A stretch of DNA of 64,000 nucleotides, taken from positions 6,324,001 through 6,388,000 of the forward strand of contig NZ_JAOBTQ010000001.1 in NCBI RefSeq assembly GCF_033366695.1, read 5' to 3'. The DNA is from Streptomyces sp. SCL15-4. Its GTDB lineage: Bacteria > Actinomycetota > Actinomycetes > Streptomycetales > Streptomycetaceae. Positions within the stretch are counted from its first letter, which is position 1. The number at the start of each line of letters is the position of its first letter. Below are positions 51,106 through 60,103 of the stretch, piece after piece. The position numbers were made by a program, and so were the translations under genes. The notes under the pieces were generated by a model. The model ran no database searches and was not told the origin of the DNA. It saw only the letters and a program-made list of their open reading frames with translations.

Positions 51106-51134
51106 TTTGAGGGGCTCAAACTTTTCCTTATAAT
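51106..51134 (+). promoter_or_regulatory. promoter with overlapping inverted repeat before the amino acid ABC operon
   Basis: TTGAGG (51107-51112) and TATAAT (51129-51134) are spaced by 16 bases and form a near-consensus housekeeping promoter for the plus-strand operon. The -35 box lies inside TTTGAG-GGG-CTCAAA (51106-51120), a perfect 6-base inverted repeat that could be a repressor site serving the operon and its divergent neighbour. Confidence 0.6.
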
Positions 51135-51170
51135 CGGAACCCATTGTTCCCCTACCGGGAGATTCCCCCC

Positions 51171-52019
51171 ATGACAACGCTCCTCGGACGCCGGACCCGC
51201 GCTCTGGCAGCCATCACCGTGACGGCCGGGCTCGCGCTCGTGGCCGGCTGCTCCTCGGACGACGGCGGGGGAAGCGGCAAGACCACCGTCAAGGGCGTCC
51301 ACCTGGCCAAGGCCGGCCGGCTGACCACCTGCACCCACCTTCCGTACCCGCCGTTCCAGTCGGAGATCGACGGCAAGGTGCAGGGCTTCGACGTCGCCCT
51401 GATCGACCTCGTCGCCAAGGACCTCGGTGTCGAGCAGAAGATCCTCGACACGCCCTTCGAGAACTTCAAGACCGGCGCCTTCCTGAACTCCGGCGAGTGC
51501 GACCTGGCCGCCGCCGGCATGACCATCACCGACGAGCGCAAGAAGAACGTCGACTTCTCCGACCCGTACTTCGAGGCGACCCAGGCCGTCCTCGTCGCCA
51601 AGGACAGCGGCCTCACCTCGCTCGCCGACGTCAAGGCCAAGGGCAAGAAGCTCGGCGCCCAGGCGCAGACCACGGGCGAGGACTACGTGAAGGGCAAGGG
51701 CTACGACCCGATCTCCTTCGAGTCCTCCGACGCCGTCCTCAACGGTCTGCGCACCGGCCAGGTCAAGGCCGTCGTCATCGACTACCCGGTCGTCCAGGGC
51801 TGGCTGAAGGACAAGGCCAACGCGGACCAGTTCAAGGTCGTCGACAACCTCAAGACCGGCGAGCAGTACGGCTTCACCGTCAAGAAGGGCAACACGGCGC
51901 TGCGCGACGCCATCAACAAGGCGCTGGGGCAGGCCAAGGCCGACGGCACCTACAAGAAGATCTACGAGAAGTGGATCGGCCCGTACGAGGCGTCCGTCGC
52001 CTCTCCCGCCGCCTCATGA
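51171..52019 (+). CDS. amino acid ABC transporter substrate-binding lipoprotein
   Basis: A 282-residue family 3 solute-binding protein. The lipobox LALVAGC gives lipidated Cys27. The mature part has [60 protein letters not shown] with the FSDPYFEA block, and the usual [13 protein letters not shown] end. It binds a polar amino acid or related compound outside the membrane. GGGAGA precedes ATG 51171. The stop overlaps the permease start. Confidence 0.93.
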   Translation: MTTLLGRRTRALAAITVTAGLALVAGCSSDDGGGSGKTTVKGVHLAKAGRLTTCTHLPYPPFQSEIDGKVQGFDVALIDLVAKDLGVEQKILDTPFENFKTGAFLNSGECDLAAAGMTITDERKKNVDFSDPYFEATQAVLVAKDSGLTSLADVKAKGKKLGAQAQTTGEDYVKGKGYDPISFESSDAVLNGLRTGQVKAVVIDYPVVQGWLKDKANADQFKVVDNLKTGEQYGFTVKKGNTALRDAINKALGQAKADGTYKKIYEKWIGPYEASVASPAAS

Positions 52020-52849
52020 CCGACACGGACACACCCCTCCAGCCGAAGAAGAAGGGACTGACCCGGCGGCAGAAGCGCGCTTTGTCGCGAGGCGCGCAGT
52101 ACGCCGTCTTCGCCGCCGCCGTGATCGCCTTCGCGGCCACGGCCGACTGGGGCCGGCTGAAGAACCAGTTCGCCCAGGCCGACATCGCGCGGCAGATGTT
52201 CCCGGACGTCATCACGCTGGCGCTGAAGAACACCGTGCTGTACACGCTGTCCGGCTTCGTCGTCGGGCTGGTCCTCGGCATGGTCATCGCGCTGATGCGG
52301 CTGTCCTCCGTGGGCCCCTACCGCTGGCTGGCGAGCGTCTACATCGAGATCTTCCGCGGCCTGCCCGCCCTGCTGATCTTCATCTTCGTCGGCGTGGCCG
52401 TTCCGCTCGCGTTCCCGGGCACGGAGATCCCCGGCGGCACCTACGGCAAGGTCGCCCTCGCGCTCGGCCTGGTCTCGGCCGCCTACATGGCCGAGACCAT
52501 CCGCGCCGGCATCCAGGCCGTGCCCAAGGGACAGCTGGAGGCGGCCCGTTCGCTCGGCTTCTCGCCGGCGAAGGCCATGGTCTCGATCATCATCCCGCAG
52601 GCGTTCCGGATCATCCTGCCGCCGCTCACCAACGAACTCGTCCTGCTGTTCAAGGACTCCTCGCTGGTGCTGTTCCTCGGGGTCACCCTGGAGGAACGGG
52701 AACTGTCCAAGTTCGGCCGGGACCTGGCCAGTACGACCGCCAACTCCACGCCGATCCTGGTCGCGGGCCTGTGCTACCTGCTGGTCACCGTCCCGCTCAG
52801 CTTCGTCGTCCGCCGCATGGAGACCAAGGCCCAGGAGGCGATCCGGTGA
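52016..52849 (+). CDS. amino acid ABC transporter permease (His/Glu/Gln/Arg type)
   Basis: A 277-residue membrane protein with a Lys/Arg-rich leader and about five helices. [20 protein letters not shown] and [20 protein letters not shown] are the HisM/GlnP-family signature with the ATPase-docking loop. [12 protein letters not shown] is also typical. It overlaps both neighbours by 4 bases and belongs to a complete three-gene importer. Confidence 0.94.
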   Translation: MTDTDTPLQPKKKGLTRRQKRALSRGAQYAVFAAAVIAFAATADWGRLKNQFAQADIARQMFPDVITLALKNTVLYTLSGFVVGLVLGMVIALMRLSSVGPYRWLASVYIEIFRGLPALLIFIFVGVAVPLAFPGTEIPGGTYGKVALALGLVSAAYMAETIRAGIQAVPKGQLEAARSLGFSPAKAMVSIIIPQAFRIILPPLTNELVLLFKDSSLVLFLGVTLEERELSKFGRDLASTTANSTPILVAGLCYLLVTVPLSFVVRRMETKAQEAIR

Positions 52850-53640
52850 CCCGCCCCGAGATCGAGGTCCGCGGACTGCACAAGTCCTTCGGCGACAACG
52901 AGGTGCTGCGCGGCATCGACCTGGAGATCGGCCAGGGCGAGGTCGTCTGCGTCATCGGCCCCTCCGGCTCCGGCAAGTCGACGCTGCTGCGCTGCGTGAA
53001 CCTGCTGGAGGAGCCCACCAAGGGCCAGGTCTTCGTCGGCGGCACCGAGGTGACCGACCCCGACGTCGACATCGACGCCGTACGCCGCCGTATCGGCATG
53101 GTCTTCCAGCAGTTCAACCTCTTCCCGCACCTGAGCGTCACCGAGAACCTCACGCTGCCCCAGCGCCGGGTCCTTCGGCGGGACAAGGCGACCGCCGCGC
53201 GGATCGCCGCCGAGAACCTGGCCCGGGTCGGCCTCGCCGAGAAGGCGGACGCCTACCCGGCCTCGCTCTCCGGCGGCCAGCAGCAGCGCGTCGCCATCGC
53301 CCGCGCGCTCGCCATGGGCCCCGAGGTGATGCTCTTCGACGAGCCGACCTCCGCGCTCGACCCCGAGCTGGTCGGCGACGTCCTCGCCGTCATGCGCATG
53401 CTCGCCCGGGAGGGCATGACGATGATGGTCGTCACCCACGAGATGTCCTTCGCCCGCGAGGTCGCCGACCGGGTCGTCTTCATGGACGGCGGAGTGATCG
53501 TCGAGGACGGCAGCCCCGAGCGGGTCATCGGAGACCCGGGCCACGAACGCACCCGGCACTTCCTGTCCCGGCTGCTGGACCCGGCGATGGCCGAGGTGGA
53601 GGAGGACACCTCCGGCCGGGTGGGCGGGTCCGAGCCGTAG
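52846..53640 (+). CDS. amino acid ABC transporter ATP-binding protein
   Basis: A 264-residue ATPase of the GlnQ/HisP type. Walker A is GPSGSGKST, the Q-loop is in [20 protein letters not shown], the signature is [16 protein letters not shown], Walker B is [14 protein letters not shown] and the switch histidine is in [11 protein letters not shown] 52846 overlaps the permease stop. It drives uptake with the products at 51171 and 52016; unlike the sugar importers, this system carries its own ATPase. Confidence 0.96.
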   Translation: MTRPEIEVRGLHKSFGDNEVLRGIDLEIGQGEVVCVIGPSGSGKSTLLRCVNLLEEPTKGQVFVGGTEVTDPDVDIDAVRRRIGMVFQQFNLFPHLSVTENLTLPQRRVLRRDKATAARIAAENLARVGLAEKADAYPASLSGGQQQRVAIARALAMGPEVMLFDEPTSALDPELVGDVLAVMRMLAREGMTMMVVTHEMSFAREVADRVVFMDGGVIVEDGSPERVIGDPGHERTRHFLSRLLDPAMAEVEEDTSGRVGGSEP

Positions 53641-53658
53641 GCCGTTAGGGTGCGGTGC

Positions 53659-54750
53659 ATGAGCGATGGCGCCGTGCTGCAGGTGAAGGGACGCGTCCTG
53701 GCCGGTCCGGACGACGTCCGGGACGAGCTGTGGGTGGTCGGGGGCCGGATCTCCTACGACCGCCCCGCCGGAGCCCGGGACGTGCGGACCGTCACCGGCT
53801 GGGCCCTGCCCGGCCTGGTCGACGCGCACTGCCACGTCGGCCTGGACGCGCACGGCCCCGTCGACGCCGAGACCGCCGAGAAGCAGGCGCTCACCGACCG
53901 GGACGCGGGCACCCTGCTGATCCGGGACGCCGGCTCGCCCTCCGACACCCGCTGGATCGACGACCGCGCCGACCTGCCGAAGATCATCCGGGCGGGCCGG
54001 CACATCGCCCGCACCCGCCGCTACATCCGCAACTACGCCTGGGAGATCGAACCGGACGACCTGGTCGCCCACGTCGCCCGGGAGGCCCGGCGCGGCGACG
54101 GCTGGGTCAAGCTGGTCGGCGACTGGATCGACCGCGACCTCGGCGACCTCGCGCCCTGCTGGCCCCGCGAGGCGGTGGAAGCGGCCATCGCCGAGGCCCA
54201 CCGGCTCGGCGCCCGGGTCACCGCGCACTGTTTCGCCGAGAGTTCGCTGCGCGACCTGGTCGAGGCGGGCATCGACTGCGTCGAGCACGCGACCGGGCTG
54301 AGCGAGGACCTGATCCCGCTGTTCGCCGAGCGGGGCGTCGCCATCGTGCCCACCCTCGTCAACATCGGCACCTTCCCGAAGCTCGCGCAGGACGGCGAGC
54401 GGAAGTTCCCGCGCTGGTCCGCCCATATGCGCCGGCTGCACGAACGGCGTTACGACACCGTGCGCGGCGCCTACGACGCAGGCATCCCGGTCTACGTCGG
54501 CACGGACGCCGGCGGCTCGCTGGCCCACGGTCTGGTCGCCGAGGAGGTCGCCGAACTGGTCACCGCCGGCATCCCGCCCGTCGAGGCGCTGTCGGCGACG
54601 GCCTGGGGCGCCCGCGCCTGGCTCGGCCGGCCCGGACTGGAGGAGGGCGCGCCCGCCGACCTGGTGGTGTACGAGACCGATCCGCGGGCCGACGTACGGG
54701 TGCTGGCGGCGCCGCGCCGGGTGGTGCTGAACGGGCGGGTCGTCGAGTAG
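53659..54750 (+). CDS. amidohydrolase family protein
   Basis: A 363-residue metal-dependent hydrolase of the TIM-barrel amidohydrolase superfamily (imidazolonepropionase/prolidase-like group). Metal ligands are in PGLVDAHCHVGLDAHG, VTAHCFAESSLRDLVEAGID and YVGTDAGGSLAHG. The composite beta domain at both ends includes the closing PADLVVYETDPRADVRVLAA. It follows the amino acid importer by 18 bases and may cleave an imported amide or cyclic amino acid derivative. The substrate is unknown. Confidence 0.88.
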   Translation: MSDGAVLQVKGRVLAGPDDVRDELWVVGGRISYDRPAGARDVRTVTGWALPGLVDAHCHVGLDAHGPVDAETAEKQALTDRDAGTLLIRDAGSPSDTRWIDDRADLPKIIRAGRHIARTRRYIRNYAWEIEPDDLVAHVAREARRGDGWVKLVGDWIDRDLGDLAPCWPREAVEAAIAEAHRLGARVTAHCFAESSLRDLVEAGIDCVEHATGLSEDLIPLFAERGVAIVPTLVNIGTFPKLAQDGERKFPRWSAHMRRLHERRYDTVRGAYDAGIPVYVGTDAGGSLAHGLVAEEVAELVTAGIPPVEALSATAWGARAWLGRPGLEEGAPADLVVYETDPRADVRVLAAPRRVVLNGRVVE

Positions 54751-54783
54751 ACGAGCGTCTGATTCGAATCGCCGTGCGGGGTA

Positions 54784-54827
54784 TTCACGTTCGGGTGAAG
54801 TAGCCCTGGAACGCTGACCGTTCACCC
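54784..54827. promoter_or_regulatory. inverted repeats upstream of the LAETG protein gene
   Basis: TTCAC-N6-GTGAA at 54784-54799 is a palindrome. GGGTGAA at 54793-54799 also pairs with TTCACCC at 54821-54827 across 21 bases. The cluster ends 56 bases upstream of the TTG start of a surface protein gene, so it is a candidate operator. The regulator is not known. Confidence 0.4.
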
Positions 54828-54883
54828 ACACCGGGGACAAGGTTGACGGGTCCCAAGCAATTCCTTCTGGGGGTCCCACCGCC

Positions 54884-55792
54884 TTGAACAGCAACAACTT
54901 CCGCATGCCCGCACGCCGTCCGCTCGCCCTCGCGACGGCCGCCCTCCTCACCGCGGCGCCCGTGGTCCTGGGCGCGGGCAGCGCGCACGCGACCACCGGC
55001 CACGGCCGCGCCTCCGCCGTCGTGCTGCGCACCGCGCTCGACGTGTCCCTGCTGAACAAGACCGTGAACGTCCCGCTCGCGGTCTCCCTCGACGAGGTCC
55101 GGGCACCGCGCAGCGCGGACCGCACGGCGCTGTCCGCCCGGCTCGACGGCGTCGACGGCGGCAGGCCGTTCACCGTGCTCGGCGCGGACGTCGCCGAGTC
55201 GAAGGCCACGGTCACCGCCCGGCGCGCCGAGGGCTCGGTCAACGTCGCCCACGCCCGGCTGCACGTCCCCGGGCTGCCGCTGCTGTCCCTGATCGAGGCC
55301 GACGCGATCACCGCGAAGGCCACCTGCGCGGCCGGTGAGGCGCCCACCGCCGCCGCGAACGTCCTCGGCACCGTCACCGTCCTCGGCACCCGCGTCACCC
55401 TGACCGCCGGCGGCCCCGCCGAGGTGAAGGTGCCCGGCGTCGGCGAGGTCCGCCTCGACCTGTCCCGCCACACCACGACGACCCGGACGGCCGCCGCGAC
55501 CGCCCTCGAACTCAAGGTCTCCGTCAACCCCTTGAAGCTCAATGTCGCCGAGGTCGAGGGCACGCTCACCCTGGCCGAGGCCACCTGCGAGTCCCCGACG
55601 GCCCCGCCCGCCACCGAGCCGGCCGCGAGCCACGACCCGGCCGCCGGCCCCCGCCCCCAGGGCGCCCCGTCGGAAGCCGACCTCGCGGAAACGGGCGGCA
55701 ACCCGGCGACCCCGTACCTCGCGGGCGGCGCCCTGGCGTTGCTCCTGGCGGGCGGAGGAGCGCTGACCCTGGCCCGCCGCAGGAGGCGCTGA
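54884..55792 (+). CDS. secreted LAETG-motif cell-surface protein (SCO1860 type)
   Basis: A 302-residue exported protein. After a signal peptide ending GSAHA come two related beta-rich regions with ALDVSLLNKTVNVPLAVSLD and ALELKVSVNPLKLNVAEVEG, then a Pro/Ala-rich spacer. The C-terminus has LAETG (about residue 268), a hydrophobic helix (YLAGGALALLLAGGGALTLA) and RRRRR, the class E sortase signal of Streptomyces, for covalent attachment to peptidoglycan. TTG 54884 after GGGGG is preferred; ATG 54905 would shorten the signal peptide. I recall an S. coelicolor counterpart near its ect genes. The function is unknown. Confidence 0.85.
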   Translation: MNSNNFRMPARRPLALATAALLTAAPVVLGAGSAHATTGHGRASAVVLRTALDVSLLNKTVNVPLAVSLDEVRAPRSADRTALSARLDGVDGGRPFTVLGADVAESKATVTARRAEGSVNVAHARLHVPGLPLLSLIEADAITAKATCAAGEAPTAAANVLGTVTVLGTRVTLTAGGPAEVKVPGVGEVRLDLSRHTTTTRTAAATALELKVSVNPLKLNVAEVEGTLTLAEATCESPTAPPATEPAASHDPAAGPRPQGAPSEADLAETGGNPATPYLAGGALALLLAGGGALTLARRRRR

Positions 55793-55793
55793 C

Positions 55794-55824
55794 GGCCCCG
55801 GGGGCCTCACCGGCCCCCGGGCCG
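55794..55824. terminator. bidirectional terminator between the LAETG gene and cobC
   Basis: CCCGGGGGCC at 55797-55806 and GGCCCCCGGG at 55812-55821 form a perfect 10-base stem with a 5-base loop, lying between the convergent stops at 55792 and 55851. Confidence 0.7.
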
Positions 55825-55850
55825 CTTTCCGGCCGGTGACCCGCGCTCGG

Positions 55851-56936
55851 TCAGGGAGCCGGCTCGACGGGGGAGAGGAGCGCGGCCGAGAGGGCCCTCA
55901 GGAAGGCGTTCACCGTCGTGCGGTCGCGTACGGCCAGGCGGATCCAGTTCTCGTCCAGGCCCGGGAAGGTGTCGCCGCGGCGGACCGCGTAGCCGAGGGC
56001 GCGGAGGCGGTGGCGGACCGCGGATGCGTTCGGGACGCGGGCCAGGACGAAGGGGCCATGTGCCGGCTGCACCACCCGTACGCCGTGGACCGCGAGCGCG
56101 GTCAGGCCGGACACCAGGTGTGCCCGGTCGCCCGCGACGCGGTGGGCCGCGTGGCCCGCCTCGGCCAGGGCCCGGGAGGTCACGCAGGCCCGCGCCGCGG
56201 CCAGGGCCGGGGTGGACACCGGCCACAGCGGCTGCGCCCGCTCCAGTTCCGCGATGATCTCCGGAGGAGCGAGCACATAGCCGATGCGCAGGCCGGCCAG
56301 GCCCCAGGTCTTGGTCAGGCTGCGCAGGACGACGAGCCCGGGGACGTCCGTGCGGCCGGCCAGGGCCTCCCGCTCGCCCGGCACCGCGTCCATGAACGCC
56401 TCGTCCACCACCAGCGTCCGGCCGGGACGGGCGAGCCCGGCGATCGTCCGCGCCGGGTGCAGGACCGACGTCGGGTTGGTCGGGTTGCCGATCACCACCA
56501 GGTCGGCGTCCTCAGGGACGGCCGCCGGGTCCAGCCGGAACCCGTCCCGCTCCCGCAGCAGCACCCGGTCCACACGGTGCCCGGCGTCCCGCAGCGCCGC
56601 CTCCGGCTCCGTGAACTGCGGATGCACGACCACCGGCCGGCGTACCTCCAGCGCGCGCGCCAGCAGCACGAACGCCTCCGCGGCACCCGCCGTCAGCAGC
56701 ACCCGCTCCACCGGCAGCCCGTGCCGCTCCGCCACCGCCGCCCGCGCGGCCCGCCCGTCCGGGTAGGCCGCGAGGGCGGACAGCGAGCCGGCGATCTCGT
56801 CCCGCAGCCACGGCGGGGGCGTGTCCGCCCGGACGTTGACGGCGAGGTCGACCAGCCCGGCCCCGTCGTCCCGGACCTCGGCGTCCCCGTGGTGCCGCAG
56901 ATCGTGCCCCGACCCGCCGCTCGGCTCAGTGCGCAT
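55851..56936 (-). CDS. cobC: CobC-like (Rv2231c family) PLP-dependent protein
   Basis: A 361-residue fold-type I aminotransferase-like protein, as in threonine-phosphate decarboxylase/CobC of the cobalamin aminopropanol arm and histidinol-phosphate aminotransferase. VDLAVNVRADTPPPWLRDEI starts the domain; LLTAGAAEAFVLLARALEV, VIGNPTNPTSVLHP, LVVDEAFMDAVPGE and VLRSLTKTWGLAGLRIGYVL with the Schiff-base lysine follow. It starts inside the end of cbiX (11-base overlap) and is the last gene of the cobalamin operon, supporting a role there. Confidence 0.87.
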   Translation of the reverse strand: MRTEPSGGSGHDLRHHGDAEVRDDGAGLVDLAVNVRADTPPPWLRDEIAGSLSALAAYPDGRAARAAVAERHGLPVERVLLTAGAAEAFVLLARALEVRRPVVVHPQFTEPEAALRDAGHRVDRVLLRERDGFRLDPAAVPEDADLVVIGNPTNPTSVLHPARTIAGLARPGRTLVVDEAFMDAVPGEREALAGRTDVPGLVVLRSLTKTWGLAGLRIGYVLAPPEIIAELERAQPLWPVSTPALAAARACVTSRALAEAGHAAHRVAGDRAHLVSGLTALAVHGVRVVQPAHGPFVLARVPNASAVRHRLRALGYAVRRGDTFPGLDENWIRLAVRDRTTVNAFLRALSAALLSPVEPAP

Positions 56937-57837
56937 GGCTGTGCGAGTGCCCCCCGTGATGGTGGTGCCCGTGGTGGTGGCCGTCGTCGTCCGGGTGGAA
57001 GTGCGGCTGCTGCGGCAGCCCCACCTTGTCCTCGAACCCCGGCAGCGCGATCCGGTACACGCACGAGTCGCAGTTCATCCGCAGGTCGCCCTTGACGGCC
57101 TCCTCGTACCGCTCCCACACCAGGTCCAGCAACTCCGGCTCGGGCCCGATGACATCCGCCGACCGCACGTTCGCCTCGGGGTGCGCGGCGGCCCACTCCT
57201 CGGTCTGCTGCCGCACCCGGTCCGGCAGGATGCCGGTGAACAGGAAGTACGGCAGGACGACGATCCGCCGCGCGCCCAGCGCCGCGCACCGGTCCAGTCC
57301 GCTCGGCACGTCCGGCGCCGCCAGCGACACGAACGCCGTCTCCACCCCGGCGTACCCCCGGCCCTCCCACAGCAGCCGCGCCGCCTTGAACACCTCGGCG
57401 TTGGCGTCGGGATCGGTGGAGCCGCGCCCCACCAGCAGCACCGTCACGTCCGCGCGGTCCGCACCGTCCAGCACCTCGTCCAGCCGCCGCTCCAGCACGC
57501 TCAGCAGCGCCGGGTGCGGGCCCAGCGGACGGCCGTACGTGTACGAGACGCCCGGGTGCCGCTCCTTCTCGCGGGCCAGCGCGGCCGGGATGTCGCCCTT
57601 GGCGTGCCCGGCGGACACCAGCATCAGCGGCACCGCGGCGAACCGCCGCACCCCCTGCCCGACCAGTTCGGCGACGGCCTCGCCGAGCGGCGGCGGGGAC
57701 AGCTCGATGAAGCCGCCCGCGACGGGCAGATCGGGATGGCGGCGCCCCAGTTCCCGGACGAAGTCGCGAAACGCCTCGGCACCGGCGTCGTCACGGGTGC
57801 CGTGGCCGGCGATGAGCAGGGCGGGCGGGGTGGTCAC
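56926..57837 (-). CDS. cbiX: sirohydrochlorin chelatase, CbiX type, with His-rich tail
   Basis: A 303-residue chelatase-fold protein made of two related halves. The first has LLIAGHGTRDDAGAEAFRDF and the AAVPLMLVSAGHAKGDIPAA metal site; the second has VTVLLVGRGSTDPDANAEVF and RRIVVLPYFLFTGILPDRV. An MNCDSCVYR segment may bind metal or an iron-sulfur cluster. The last about 20 residues are mostly His, Gly, Asp and Ser (HHHGHHHHGGHSHSHAH), a likely metal store. It inserts cobalt (or iron) into sirohydrochlorin. GTG 57837 overlaps cobH. A dedicated chelatase is more usual in the anaerobic route, whereas other genes here have aerobic-type names, as in other streptomycetes. Confidence 0.92.
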   Translation of the reverse strand: MTTPPALLIAGHGTRDDAGAEAFRDFVRELGRRHPDLPVAGGFIELSPPPLGEAVAELVGQGVRRFAAVPLMLVSAGHAKGDIPAALAREKERHPGVSYTYGRPLGPHPALLSVLERRLDEVLDGADRADVTVLLVGRGSTDPDANAEVFKAARLLWEGRGYAGVETAFVSLAAPDVPSGLDRCAALGARRIVVLPYFLFTGILPDRVRQQTEEWAAAHPEANVRSADVIGPEPELLDLVWERYEEAVKGDLRMNCDSCVYRIALPGFEDKVGLPQQPHFHPDDDGHHHGHHHHGGHSHSHAH

Positions 57838-58424
57838 GAGGTCTCCTCGGAGTGTGAAACGGGGTGGTACAGCAGGGCGTTGAGCGCGGCGGACGCGACC
57901 GCCGACCCGCCCTTCTCGGACACGTTGCTCACGGCCGGCAGTCCGCTCTCGCGCAACGCGGCCTTGGACTCGACCGCGCCGACGAAGCCGACGGGCAGCC
58001 CGATGACGAGTGCCGGGGCGGCGTCCAGGGTCAGCAGCTCCTCCAGCGCGGTCGGCGCGTTGCCGATCACCCAGAGGGCACCGGGACCGACCTGCTCGTA
58101 CGCGAGCCGGATCGCGTGCGCCGACCGGGTCAGACCCGGCCCGGCCACGGCGTCCCTCAGCCGGCAGACGGTCTCCCGCCGGGTGATCCCGGCGGCCACC
58201 ATCTCGACGTCCACGACCACCGGCGCCCCGGCGTGCAGCGCGGCGTGCGCCCGCACCAGGTCGTCCTCGGCCATGACGAGATCGGTCGCGTACTCCAGGT
58301 CGGCGGCGGAGTGGACGACCCGCTCCACCACCGCCCGGGTCAGCGGCGGGAAGTGCGAGGTGTCCAGGCGGGCGCGCAGCCGCCGGTAGGACTCCACCTC
58401 GATCGGATGGACGACGCGGTTCAC
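57834..58424 (-). CDS. cobH: precorrin-8X methylmutase
   Basis: A 196-residue CobH/CbiC enzyme that moves the methyl group from C11 to C12, forming hydrogenobyrinate or its cobalt form. VHPIEVESYRRLRARLDTSH is the conserved opening, RVVHSAADLEYATDLVMAED holds the catalytic histidine, and VIGLPVGFVGAVESKAALRE and the VSNVSEKGGSAVASAALNAL segment are typical. GTG 58424 overlaps the cobJ stop by GTGA. It acts in the cytoplasm. Confidence 0.94.
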   Translation of the reverse strand: MNRVVHPIEVESYRRLRARLDTSHFPPLTRAVVERVVHSAADLEYATDLVMAEDDLVRAHAALHAGAPVVVDVEMVAAGITRRETVCRLRDAVAGPGLTRSAHAIRLAYEQVGPGALWVIGNAPTALEELLTLDAAPALVIGLPVGFVGAVESKAALRESGLPAVSNVSEKGGSAVASAALNALLYHPVSHSEETS

Positions 58425-60103
58425 TTCGGCTCCTCCTGCCAGCGGTAGCCGCGCGGGGTCACCATGCGGCCCGCGATGATCCGGGTGGCCGTGTTGCCGA
58501 CGGTGACGACCGTCATCATGTCGACCGTCGCCGGGTCCAGCGCGGCCAGCGTGGTGACCCGGCTCGACTCGTCCGGCCGGGACGCGTTGCGCACGACTCC
58601 GACCGGCGTCGCCGGCTCCCGGTGCGCGGCGAGGATGCCGAGTGCCTTGGGCAGCTGCCAGTCGCGGCCCCTGGAGCGCGGGTTGTAGAAGGTGACGACG
58701 AGGTCCGCCTCGGCCGCCGCCCGCACCCGGCGTTCGATGACCTCCCACGGCGTGTGCAGGTCGGAAAGGCTGATGGACACATGGTCGTGGCCCAGCGGCG
58801 CGCCCAGGATCGCGCCGGCGGCCAGCGCGGCCGTCACCCCGGGCACCCCGACCACGTCGATGTCGTCCGACGCCTCGGCGAGCGCCGGGGAGGCCATGGC
58901 GTACACGCCCGCGTCCCCGCTGCCGATCAGCGCCACCGCGTGTCCCTCGCGGGCCTGGGCGACCGCCGTCCGCGCCCGCTCCTCCTCCGCGCCGAGACCC
59001 GACTGGAGCACCCGGGTGCCGGGCCGCAGCAGATCGCGGATCTGGTCCACGTACTGGTCCAGCCCGACCAGCACCGACGCCCGCCGCAGCTCGGCCGCCG
59101 CGCGCGGGGTGAGCAGGTCCCGGGCGCCCGGCCCGAGCCCGACCACCGCGAGCCGCCCGCGCGCCGGACGCCGTACCACCGCACAGGTCGCCATCGCGGG
59201 CCGCGCGTCCGACTTCCGCTTGGGCACGAGGAGTTCGCCGCCGCGCAACAGGGCGGCGGCCTCCGCCACCGACGGCGTGCCGACGGCCGCGAGCGGCGCC
59301 TCGGACGGATGGGGCACCTCCACGCCCGCCAGCTCCCCGGCGGAGTACGTCACCAGCGGCACCCCGAACCGCTCGGCCGCGGCCACGATGCCCGGCTCCG
59401 CCGCCTTGGCGTCCACGGTGGCCAGCTCGGCGACCGACCGCGCGGAGAGCCCCGCCTCCCGCAGCGCCGCCTCCACCAGCCCGACGACCTCCTCGGCCGG
59501 CGCGCCCTTCGACGCCCCGACCCCGACCACCAGCGACGGCGGACGCAGCAGCACCTCCCGCTCGCCCGGTACGACATCCCGGTCGGTGACCCGGATCGTG
59601 TACGCCCCCTCGGGCGCGAGGGGCAGCGGCGGCAGCGGCCACGCCACCTCCGCCGCCAGCGCGACCGGCTCCCCGTCCAGCAGCGCCCGGGACACCGCCG
59701 CCACCGCACCCTCGTACGGCAGCCCCAGCGTGTCCAGACCGGGCAGCCCGACGGCGTCCGTCGCCGTCGTCACCACCGGCTCCGCGCCCAGCAACGCGCC
59801 CACCTCGCGGGCGAGTTCGTTGGCGCCGCCGCCGTGCCCGCCGAGCAGCGACACCGCGAACCGGCCGCCTTCGTCCACGCACACCACACCCGGGTCGGCC
59901 GCCTTGCCGGCCAGCAGCGGCGCGAGCAGCCGCACCACCGCGCCCGTCGCCAGGAAGCACACCAGCTGCTCGCACTCGGCGAACGCGGCCCGTACCGCCT
60001 CCTTGACGGGACCCTCGTACACCCGCGTGCGGTCCGGCCAGGCCGCGGCCAGCCGGTCCCGCGCCGCCGTCCCCGCCGCGGTGGCGGAAATCAGGCCGAT
60101 CAC
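58421..60103 (-). CDS. cobJ: CbiG-CobJ fusion: cobalt-precorrin-5A hydrolase / precorrin-3B C17-methyltransferase
   Basis: A 560-residue two-domain enzyme. The N-terminal about 315 residues are CbiG-like: GLISATAAGTAARDRLAAAW, LVCFLATGAVVRLLAPLLAG, VSLLGGHGGGANELAREVGA and the C-terminal CbiG part with VGVGASKGAPAEEVVGLVEA. The last about 245 residues are the CobJ/CbiH SAM-dependent methyltransferase: LAVVGLGPGARDLLTPRAAA, VALIGSGDAGVYAMASPAL and VVTFYNPRSRGRDWQLPKAL. It ring-contracts and opens the lactone on the corrin path. The GTG at 60103 overlaps the cobL stop. Confidence 0.93.
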   Translation of the reverse strand: MIGLISATAAGTAARDRLAAAWPDRTRVYEGPVKEAVRAAFAECEQLVCFLATGAVVRLLAPLLAGKAADPGVVCVDEGGRFAVSLLGGHGGGANELAREVGALLGAEPVVTTATDAVGLPGLDTLGLPYEGAVAAVSRALLDGEPVALAAEVAWPLPPLPLAPEGAYTIRVTDRDVVPGEREVLLRPPSLVVGVGASKGAPAEEVVGLVEAALREAGLSARSVAELATVDAKAAEPGIVAAAERFGVPLVTYSAGELAGVEVPHPSEAPLAAVGTPSVAEAAALLRGGELLVPKRKSDARPAMATCAVVRRPARGRLAVVGLGPGARDLLTPRAAAELRRASVLVGLDQYVDQIRDLLRPGTRVLQSGLGAEEERARTAVAQAREGHAVALIGSGDAGVYAMASPALAEASDDIDVVGVPGVTAALAAGAILGAPLGHDHVSISLSDLHTPWEVIERRVRAAAEADLVVTFYNPRSRGRDWQLPKALGILAAHREPATPVGVVRNASRPDESSRVTTLAALDPATVDMMTVVTVGNTATRIIAGRMVTPRGYRWQEEPK

